DNA of 64,000 bases from Magnolia sinica. Taxonomy: Eukaryota > Streptophyta > Magnoliopsida > Magnoliales > Magnoliaceae. The position numbers were made by a program, and so were the translations under genes. Where the stretch lies: assembly GCF_029962835.1 (NCBI RefSeq), contig NC_080588.1, positions 12,852,001-12,916,000 on the forward strand. Direction: 5' to 3'. The notes under the pieces are model-generated. The model did no database searches, was not told where the DNA came from, and saw nothing but the letters and a program-made list of their open reading frames with translations. Below are positions 55,591 to 64,000 of the stretch, piece after piece (positions within the stretch are counted from its first letter, which is position 1; every line of letters begins with the position of its first letter).

Positions 55591-56970
55591 AAATGGGCCT
55601 ACCAGATGAACAGCATGGATGTACAACACATACATCAAGTGGACCGCACGTCCAATGGACTGGACGGTATGGTTAAAACACATGCATCAAGGTGGGTCAC
55701 ATCGTCAAATGGATGGTGTAGATAAAACACATATATCACTGTGGTCCCCACAAATGGACGGTGTAGATATAATACATACATCAATGTTGCGTCCCACAGT
55801 TGCTAGACAACACCCTTTGATGAACGGTGTGGATTAAGACATATGTCACATGGGTCCCACAACTGTTGGTCATTAATCCAGCAGCACCCTGATGGATGAA
55901 TGGTGTAGATATTCACATACATCACGGCTGGCCCCACCGTTCAAGTGGACAATGGGAATATACAACACATCATCAAAGTAGGGCCCCACCCGTCCAGCAA
56001 ACGGATGGGCAATGTGGCTATAGAATATATATATCAAGGTGGGCCCCACCCCCACACATGCACCACGTGTGGGGTGGGTCCCACGTCCTAAAATGGACGG
56101 ACAGTTGGGATATAATCCATACCTCATGATTAGACCCATTGCTTACGTTAATGCAGCAGCAGTATAGTTGGTGGAGGTACTCTAGCCAATCCTCTTCCAC
56201 CGTGTCTAATTGGACGGTGTGGATAAATAGACATCAAGGTGGGTCCACACGTGTGGGACCCACCAGTATTTAATGAAGCTGATATTGGTGTTCTCACTTC
56301 ATCTAGGGTTGTTGGACGTCCAGCGGTCGGACAGCCCTAGATATTCAATGCATGCATTATGGTGCATCCCATGTGGTGGCCCACCAAAACTTTGGATCAG
56401 CTGATATTTGTGATTTCCTTCAATCAAACCCATCCAAATGGACTGCCAGGTGGGCCCACTTGGTGGATGACATGGATAGAATACATTCATCATCAAGGTG
56501 GGCCATCAATAGGAAAAGAGAGAGAGAGAGAGAGAGTGAGAGACATGTGTGTGAGGGAGGAGCTCCGCCACTATGAGCTTCTCTCCAAGTGTTGCAACAC
56601 ATATATCAAATGGGTCCCACCACAAGTGGGCCCTCAAATAGAAATCAATGGTAGAAATCCCAAGATCACCCACCGATTTCACTCCTACTTGGTCCTTTGG
56701 CCTCCTTGGCTCTTATGCTCAACCTTTAATGGAGGATGATGAAGATTGAAGGGTTGGAATGTGAAATCTTGGGGTAGGGAGAGAGACACACACCATGAAA
56801 AATTTCTCTCCTTGGGAAGCTTGGACGTCCACTCTCTTGGCTGCTTGGGAGTGAAGAGAGAAATGAGAGAGGAGAGGGTGTTGTAAGAGAGATGGGATGG
56901 GAGGAATGGATGTTGAAAGAAGAATGACATGGAGGGTATGGGCTTGGTTGAATTTTAGATGAGAGACGAA

Positions 56971-56976
<6 letters not shown>

Positions 56977-57007
<31 letters not shown>
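56977..57007. repeat. (GA)n microsatellite in solo LTR C
   Basis: About 31 bases of GA. Another run lies at 56517-56537. Confidence 0.9.
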
Positions 57008-57009
<2 letters not shown>

Positions 57010-57650
57010 GACTTTGAGTATGGCTTGTGTAAGAGAAGGATGTGTTGTGTACTTTACTTGTGATTGATTAATTGATGTGAAATGTGGTAAAGATTCTCTC
57101 AGAATTCGCAACACGTGGCATTTCCTTGAAATAAACACGGGCCCATAACTTCTGGCCTGGGTATCGCATCAGTGCACATGACGCGGCGTTGGAACCGCGG
57201 CGACGGCGCGGTCGCTAGGGTACAAGTCTAGAGTCGAATTGACTCAAATATACGGGATGCGACTCAGGGTCGCATGCAAATGTTGATTACAGGTCACGGG
57301 TCGTCGAAATTCGATGTGGAGGATCGCGGAAGTCTAAGGAACGGTACGGACTAGAATATGGGTCTTACAATTGCAATCTTAACAATGACCCTTCTCACTG
57401 AGAACACTTTTAGAGAGAAAAATGAGCACCTTTGAGAGACCTTGGAAAATCTTGAACCCTTTCTTATAGAAAAAATCACTCTTGAACCATTTTCTTTTTT
57501 GTGAGAGAAAACCCTTACTCACACCCAAATTTGAAAATCTACCTAACTTCAACATAACTTACTTTATAAGCTACCTTTTTAGACCAAAATTTTCTCTTCA
57601 ATGGTCTAAAATCAATTTGGACTTTCTTTGCTCAAGTCCAACATGAGTTA

Positions 57651-58354
57651 TGATGTAGAGCGGACCATAGACTTGTTCCTAGCCCAAATGAATCGAAAGA
57701 AGCCCGAACGGAAGCAAATGTAGTCCATCATATCCAGTCCCAGTCTTACGTGAGGCATGATGTAACTGGGCCTCAGGCACGTCTGGATCGAAGAGATTTA
57801 TTCTGAATTGAGAAAAATTCTCATTTGAAGTGTGAATCATAAATCGGTATAACTTTTTATCCAGGATGAGTTATGGGACGCACAACATATGAATTCCTAC
57901 GGTAAGAGATTCAGTGGGTCACATCCATCCATTTTGTAAGAAAACGACTCATTTCGCTTCAAAATTGTAGTTTTAGGAAAAACTTTTTTTTTTTAAGTAA
58001 GTTTTGATTTAGATGTATCTCTTTCGTTTTAAAGTTTTAGTACATAGTGTGTTCTTAGAAATTGCTTCTAATCATGATAGGAATCATCCTTTGTGATTAA
58101 ATTAGAACTTTCTATTTTTAATATATTTTACTATTTTAGGTATTTTCAATTTAATCGAATTAGGACTCTTAATTAGGTTTTGTGTTTTACTATTTAAAGC
58201 ATTATAATTTTATTTTAAAGACCTACTTCAATAAAATATTCTGAGTTTTCTTATTACACCATGTGGATTCAAGAGTTATTACATTGTGTGGATTCAAGAT
58301 TTTAATTACTTGAGAAATACGGTGCTCTTCCTCATCGCACCCTTCCCTACGTCA
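57651..58354 (+). mobile_element. Solo LTR, gypsy type, 704 bp
   Basis: Starts TGATGTAGAGCGG, ends CCCTACGTCA and is flanked by a perfect AGTTA duplication (57646-57650, 58355-58359). The start (TGATG) and end (CTACGTCA) match those of the chromovirus LTR at 585, so it may belong to a related family. Inner features (AAAACTTTTT tract, ATTCAAGAG words near the end) are typical of gypsy LTRs. No internal region remains. Confidence 0.8.
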
Positions 58355-58359
58355 AGTTA

Positions 58360-58978
58360 CATAGGCTTTGAAGGGAGAAAATCCCAAGTGATTTTAATAT
58401 CAATGATTCAACAAACACGAATTTGGATGGATTTGAGTGGCACTAAAAATGTTGCATGATCCTGAGTTTCTCATGATTTTGGGTCAAGTGATGTTAAGTT
58501 ATGATTAGATGGGTAAAATGATGCATGAGACTATATAAGTTTGCAAGTCCTGTCACAATGTAAGTATACACAACATAAGTGATAACATCATTTTTTTTAT
58601 ATATACAAAATAAAATGAAATGTCTACATATGGCCCTCTTTAATGTATGGCTCAAGTTGATAGATGCATGAAAGACAAGTAAAAACAAACACTCGTTAAC
58701 TCTCATGAGTTTGAGCAGGCAGGTTAAGATGGACAAAAGTCCTTGAGATAATCACGCCTTGGCCAAGGGTTCCTCTTCCTGAGTTTTAAGTTATGGTCGG
58801 TGTGTTCGCTTATGAGAGTGGAAAAATATAGTAGTCAGGTTTTAATTGAGACTAACCCAACTATTGTGTTGATTTTATTTTTTTATTTTTAATTTTTTTC
58901 ACCAAGCATTCAAAACTATTTTCAGGGTTAGAAAATAGCAGCCTACCCTCCAAAGGAGGTTAGTCTCCTAAGTTTTAG
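58360..58978. other. No gene seen
   Basis: AT-rich sequence without a recognisable ORF or terminal repeat. The short minus-strand frame at 58494-58736 has no family resemblance. Confidence 0.5.
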
Positions 58979-59625
58979 TGTTTGGCAGCATTTACGGCCC
59001 GCCAATTCAGCCATTTTGCAATCACTGTATTTGAGGAGTGAATTCAACACCCATTGCATGGATTCCACCAACGGTCAAAACAATCAGGCTGTTAGAGGCG
59101 ATCTCAAGAATGTGATTCAGGTTAAAATGCGATTCAGGTGTTCCACTCTAGAGGAAATGATTTGATGAGAGACGTTCACTTTTTTAAGAGCCCACCATGA
59201 TGGTTATACAAAATCTACTTCAACTATTATATGCCAAGCTAAAATTTATGCCTAAGGATAAAATATCAAATTTAAATCTGAAAGTAATTCAATTGGCATA
59301 GGGAAACAGTTTTGGGGGTGAGCATTATCCTACATTGTTTCTAATAGTGTGATGCATCAGAATCACATGTGGCTAAATATTGGGCCCTATGCCTAACATA
59401 AGGTGACGCATCCGGTGATTGGAGTGAATTTCACATAAACATAAAGTAGGCCCGTGTGAGAATTTGTAGAATCTAGGTCTCACTCCATCTACCAAGCATA
59501 AATTTTTTTAATCCACACAATTTCATTAACATGGTGTCAAACATAATTGTAGATTTCAATTTATATGAATTTTATGGTAATTATAATTAGAATTTGAATT
59601 CATACCAAATACAAGCTGCCAAACA
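58979..59625. mobile_element. TIR element, superfamily unknown
   Basis: A perfect 11-bp inverted terminal word TGTTTGGCAGC (58979-58989) and its complement (59615-59625), with weaker similarity inward. No ORF. The target duplication is not clear. The word resembles ends of plant hAT and Harbinger MITEs. Confidence 0.45.
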
Positions 59626-59761
59626 ATGGTATTAGAGCTAACTTTGCAATAGATGAAGGGGCTTGGAAAACCAACATTACTCCAGGGTGCATGATTACAA
59701 TTTTTTCTTTTACTGCACTTCACATGCTTCATGCTATCAAGATCAGGGATGTTGGATGCGG

Positions 59762-59856
59762 CTTGTAGATTACTCCAATGCGTGTACTTAGCAGCCCTAT
59801 CTATCCATGTCAGATTACTCCAATGCGTGTCCTTAGCAGCCCTATCTATCCATGTC
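59762..59856. repeat. 46-bp tandem duplication
   Basis: GATTACTCCAATGCGTGT and CCTTAGCAGCCCTATC words repeat twice, back to back, differing by about one base. Confidence 0.85.
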
Positions 59857-60303
59857 AAAGTGCACGTTACATGATAGGAGCCTTGTTATTGCCCGTCCGT
59901 AGAAGATAATGCTGCTCTTCAAACACCACTTTTTGGCTAAATGAATCAACTTGACTATCTAATGATAGTGACAAGTCGACTGAAGGTGATGATGCAATGA
60001 TCTTTTCAATCAATCAAACTCACTTCGTGAGTCGCATGATATTCAATACACTGCTGGTCTCTGAAGTATATATACCAGTGAGGATTGATTGAAATAAATT
60101 TATTATCATCGGTGAGATGTGTGCAGCAGCCCAATACCCACCGCTACTGGAGTTTCTCAGGAGCTTGGTTCAAAATCTCAATGAGTCAAGTCGGCCAAGT
60201 TTCAAGTCAACTCACTGGGTTTCAGAACTATGGTTATGGCATTTGGATTTTTTAGTATTAACTTGTGGTTATAATCCAAAACAATAAAAAAAATCTCTGT
60301 TAA

Positions 60304-60790
60304 GTGAGCCGATTAGGTGAGGGCCTTAATATGAGGCCATCTTGATATATGTATTCTTTATCCACACCGTCCATCAGTTTTGATGGATAATTTTAGGGCA
60401 TACCCAAAAATGAATCAGATCCAAATCTCTAGTGGACCATGCAATAGGAAACAGTGGTGATTGAACTCTCCACCATTAAAAACTTCCCAGGGCCTACGTT
60501 AATATTTCCTTAATGTTTATTAGCTATCCAACATGTTGATAAGGTTACAAAAAACTGGATGAAGGTAAAAAAACAAAAATCAACTTAATCCAAAACTTTT
60601 GTGGCCAGCAAAAAAAAAATTAATGGTCAATCACCACTGTTTCCTATGGTATGGTCCACCTGAGATTTGGATATGCTTCATTTTGGGGCTCATGCCCTAC
60701 AATGATCATGCAAAATGGATGAACGGTGTAGATGTAGAATACATACATCAAGGTGGGCCCCATGATAAGTGGGGCACCTAATCCGCTCCC
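60304..60790. mobile_element. MULE-type palindromic MITE with 9-bp duplication
   Basis: 487 bp. Left end GTGAGCCGATTAGGTG, right end the complement of GGGAGCGGATTAGGTG. Flanks CTCTGTTAA (60295-60303) and CTCTATTAA (60791-60799) form a 9-bp duplication with one mismatch. Mirrored arms carry TCCACACCGTCCATC, ATGCCCTA and ACATACATCAAGGTGGG words. Confidence 0.8.
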
Positions 60791-60799
60791 CTCTATTAA

Positions 60800-63080
60800 T
60801 CAAGTCCTATGACTTGGGCTCTGTTTTTTTTTTTTTTTTTTTTTGGGTTAGTCGAATTGCCTAGGACTTAATTTCAAGCCTATCAAGAAATGAGTTCATA
60901 CAATCATAAAAATTCACATGTACGAGGGAATCCAAACAGGTTTTTAGAAAAAACAAGCTAGGGCAATTTTTATAGGACATCACCTGCATGGGCCAAGTTA
61001 CACAGATTTCATAAAAACTTGGATTGTTGTGAACCCTTGATCTCATTACATAATTGTTGCATGATGCATTGTTTGAGTTCATTTAATATTTTAATGTTTT
61101 AAAGCAAAATTAGTCAAATCGAGAACAACTCAAAATCTAATAATATCTAATTGCTGGTTAAATAGTGATTCTAAGTGGCTGAGGAACGATTGCTGAGGAA
61201 TTCCAAGAAATCTGAACATTTATCTGTTGTCATGTTCTAACATAGCTCTAAAATTCACTGACTTCACTTAAAACTGGGACAAGTCGATTTGGCAAGATCT
61301 CAAGCTCAGCCTCTTTAGGAAACTTAGTACTGGGTCTGACTCAGTTTTGACTCGGATAAAAGGATTGGAGTATTTTTGGCCCTTAAATAAGGTTGCCTGT
61401 TGGGTTGAACTGTCCAAGAGTACAGTCGGAGCACCCACATGGTGATTGACTTCACATTACGCTTAAAAGCCAACAGTTTTAGAATTTTGGACCCAGATCC
61501 AACCCATTAAAATTTGGGTCAGACCCGAGTTGGATTAATGTTAAAAAAATAGCCAACCCATCAATTTAATAGACCCAAACCGGAGCCATTTGTGACAAAG
61601 GTTATACAAATTATAATTTGAGGTTTCATACAAATGATGTTCTACCATCCAATTCGCGGCAATCAACAATTTTGCAATGGTCCAAATTCAATTTCTATTT
61701 AAACTATCCGGGACAGGTCAGGTTGATTTCGAGAGAAACTAGACCCAACCCACTTAGTAATTTGGGTTGTGAAGCTAGTTTCAGGTACAAATGAGTGCCC
61801 TTCACATCTATGATTTTATCCCCTATTTTTCAATTTTCTTTTATTTGCATAAATCAGTCCACCCCACTGATATATCAATAAACCGAAAGTTGTGGTATAC
61901 ACATCTCAAGAATATCATAGCACAAACTGGTTGATGAGCACAGCCGTGCAGTTGATTTCTTGTAACCACAATGGTAGAAATAATGGCCTGATCCATAGCC
62001 AAAACTTGCCAACATGGTTGGTTTGGTCTTTGATGCTGCGAAGCAAACTGTCAGCAAACCAGACCAAGTAGCTACCGCCATGACAATCACCAATTGAAGA
62101 TTTCAGGTAGAATTGACAACATCTGGAATTGTATATATAGAATGCAACTTCAAAATTCATCCTAGAAATCTCCTACTCCGAAACACCCTCACAAAATGGT
62201 GTCAGAACAGTACTGAAATCAAATCCAAAAATTTCTCATCGGATCGTCAAGCCTTGCGTGGCCTGGGACCCCTCCTCGGTTATCTTGTTAGCTTGGATGG
62301 TGCTTATGACGTTTGTAATATTTCCCTGAAAAAGAAATGTTTAAAAAAGCATAATATCAGGAGAGAACCAATTGAATATGGTAAGTTCATCTGGATGTAA
62401 CACAAATCACTTGCAGGAATAGCTTTTTGGCAAAAACAAAAAACAAAAAACCATTTATTACCGTCCACCAAGCATTTGAGGTGTTTGCCAAACAGAAATC
62501 ACGTATGGTGTGACTCCATTTTTCTGCCTTTTTACTCCCAAAATTGATATCAGATGTATGCCAACACATGCCACATCAAATATCAATTTGGGTGAAAAGC
62601 ATCATGCTGAGCAACTTCGCGAGGGACATCCAAAGGAGCCATAAAATAATCAAGCATAGCTTGGGTTGCAAACAATGACAATTCAATTAAAACAAAGAAA
62701 ACAGAAATTTGAAGGTACAAATGTAAGAAATAAAATTTACCCTCCAAGCAACAAGTTTTGATCGGAGAGAGTTCCATTGCGACAGCCCGAACACACGTTC
62801 AGTGCAGCGGCTGCAAATCAAATATCAATCAGACTGAAATTCCCTTCAAGTTGAAGTGTAAGGGCAAACAAAAGAGGCTTTATACTGAAGAACATTGCTA
62901 TTACAAGTTCCATCAGAACAAGCCAAATTTCAAAAGGCCAAGGCTATTCAAATTACAAAAATGTTACCATTTGATGCAACTACGCAGAAAGAATCCAAAG
63001 TTTTGACTCAAGTCCCATTCAGAAAATCCTACAATTCACTAAGAATGGAACAGCATAACCATCTAAGTCTACTTGCCCTC
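60800..63080. other. No gene recognised
   Basis: A poly-T run lies at 60822-60845. 61380-61800 is rich in GACCCAACCC-type words, as in some decayed TIR elements. Frames at 61915-62160 (minus), 62113-62400 (plus) and 62583-62777 (minus) have no recognisable domain. I cannot exclude short exons of a host gene here. Confidence 0.45.
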
Positions 63081-63089
63081 ATTAACTAC

Positions 63090-63400
63090 TGGTGCTACTC
63101 CTAAGTTCCCTCAAATGCATCCATTTTTATTCTACCCTTTCCTCATCCTGCCACTCATCCATTTAAAGTCCTCATTTCAGCTACATTCATCCAATGAACA
63201 TGCTGTTCCTTGGCTGCCCAATATTCATTCCCATAAAGCATGGCTGGTCCAATAGCTATCGTATGGAATTTCCCCATTTGTTTGATTGGGGTATGCAGCG
63301 ATCACATAACTTCATCCACCCAGCTCGAATTCTATGAGCAAAATCCTTCTCAATTTCTCTGCTCTTAACAATCAACCCAATCCAAAACGGTGATTTTGGA
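63090..63400 (-). pseudogene. RTE-type LINE fragment (C-terminal end of ORF)
   Basis: On the minus strand, broken frames read EIEKDFAHRIRAGWMKLCDR (about 63365-63305), then GKFHTIAIGPAMLYGNEYWA (about 63275-63215), AAKEQHVHWMNVAEMRT (about 63215-63165) and MSGRMRKG. This is the conserved C-terminal block that follows the RT domain in plant RTE-clade non-LTR retrotransposons (AMLYG-E-WA, HVHxMxVAEMR). Frame changes occur near 63305 and 63165. Only this end is present, as usual for 5'-truncated LINE copies. Confidence 0.7.
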
Positions 63401-63714
63401 ATACTTCTTGGTCGGAAATCTTAACTAATTCATCATTTCCACTCCTATTGGGATACTTCCTGGTCAGCAATCTCTCCGTGAGCGGTCTACCCTTTGTGGT
63501 TCGCTTTCATTTGTTGTTTGTCTTCTCTAGTTCTCATCCATTAGGTTTTAATCGTACACATGTCATACTACAGTCCAGATGAGCAGAACTACTTGTGGGG
63601 TGTGCCACTTTAACACATGTAAGGAGATTGTGTTAGTACTTGCAAACATATGGCCGCAAGAGCATTATTCATTTCTTGATCACTACTTGAAGGATCGGGA
63701 TATTCTAATATAAG

Positions 63715-63990
63715 AGATTCTGGGGCATTCCCTATCCATGGTGGGGGTCATCAAATAAATGTTCTGGATCACCTGCATGTGCAGAATCCAGCGTCTCAGA
63801 AATCCACGCCATCCCCTATCCATAATGGGGCCCATCAAATGGTCTGGATCACTAACACGTGCAGACTCTGGTGTCAAAAAAATCTAAGCCATCCCCTATC
63901 TATGATGGGTTCCATCAAATGGTCTGGATCACCAAACCATGGGCCCAATGCATGTGTAGAATCATGTGTCCCAACAATCTATCCACTTGC
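63715..63990. repeat. Tandem repeat, about 85-100-bp unit, three copies
   Basis: Units contain CATCCCCTATC(C/T)AT(G/A)(A/G)TGG, CATCAAATGGTCTGGATCAC and GTGCAGA(A/C)TC. They start near 63727, 63808 and 63889, with the first unit carrying a small insertion. The core is related to the GGGCCCATCA repeats elsewhere in the window. Confidence 0.8.
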
Positions 63991-64000
63991 TAAACCCCAA

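Larger units (their letters stand above)
42622..57369 (+). mobile_element. Solo LTR (copy C) of the ~4-kb family, split by a Sirevirus
   Basis: 42622-44257 plus 55173-57369 make about 3.8 kb, starting TGTTATGCCCC and ending GGGTCTTACA, with a perfect 5-bp duplication ATTGC (42617-42621, 57370-57374). The left part matches the beginning of copies A and B. The right part matches their second half, including the minisatellite, AG microsatellites and CG-rich GCGGCGACGGCGCGG stretch near the end. The copia element 44258-55167 lies within it. Confidence 0.88.

Noticed and set aside
55131..55676. 181-codon ORF on the plus strand and overlapping repetitive ORFs
   Set aside because: They translate a GGGCCTCA minisatellite in several frames with near-identical repeats of Trp-Ala-Ser/His type. 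The same happens at 32697-32972. Not genes.
62113..62777. Small ORFs on both strands as possible host exons
   Set aside because: No recognisable domain, no convincing splice context. Left as unassigned sequence.

Overview
This window is repeat-dense nuclear DNA of a flowering plant. It contains Ty3/gypsy chromovirus, Ty1/copia Sirevirus-type, LINE, MULE, PIF/Harbinger and hAT-like elements and many AG/CT microsatellites. I see no ribosomal, organellar or ordinary multi-exon host gene. The very frequent palindromic repeat carrying GGGCCCACCATGATGTATGT makes me think of a woody magnoliid-type genome, but that is an impression from memory and not shown by the sequence. Almost everything can be read as nested insertions, and many borders are supported by matching target-site duplications (TSDs).

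Layout. 320-7745: a hAT-like element (8-bp TSD) split by a young but defective Ty3/gypsy chromovirus (585-7308, two 849-bp LTRs, 5-bp TSD). 7754-11690: low-information DNA with a decayed L1-type LINE fragment (about 9385-9925) and an LTR-like piece. 11694-12769: two palindromic (foldback/MULE-type) elements. 12775-20660: two inverted ends of PIF/Harbinger type (at least 47 bp alignable, TTA on both sides). They enclose tandem repeats, a 3.4-kb solo LTR (15022-18424), a MULE-MITE and a short gene for an RNase H1 N-terminal/viroplasmin-like, tail-anchored protein. This is the least ordinary locus in the window. 20682-23060: a cluster of palindromic MULE-MITEs, one of them interrupted by a Tourist-like MITE.

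24003-40260: a decayed Ty1/copia element. Two solo LTRs of about 4.1-4.2 kb, from one long-LTR family, sit in it in opposite orientation: 24867-29102 on plus and 30338-34446 on minus. A further 1.55-kb insertion (35841-37388) carries an array of TCGA-centred palindromes. 40266-42616: a gypsy Tat-like gag fragment and an LTR-like remnant. 42622-57369: a third solo LTR of the same long family, split by an 10.9-kb Sirevirus-like copia element on the minus strand (44258-55167). That element has about 2-kb LTRs, gag, pol, an env-like ORF and palindrome arrays. 57651-64000: a 704-bp gypsy solo LTR, TIR elements, a MULE-MITE, an RTE-type LINE fragment and a short tandem repeat.

The coding regions are almost all retrotransposon gag-pol in various stages of decay. 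The one candidate for a non-retroelement gene is the exon at 18861-19258, with a possible first exon at 13036-13147. The nesting gives a relative order. The copia element at 24003 is older than the two solo LTRs inside it. The third solo LTR at 42622 is older than the Sirevirus inside it. The chromovirus at 585 is probably the youngest insertion, since its LTRs differ at only about five positions by eye, yet its protease, reverse transcriptase and integrase reading frame are all damaged.
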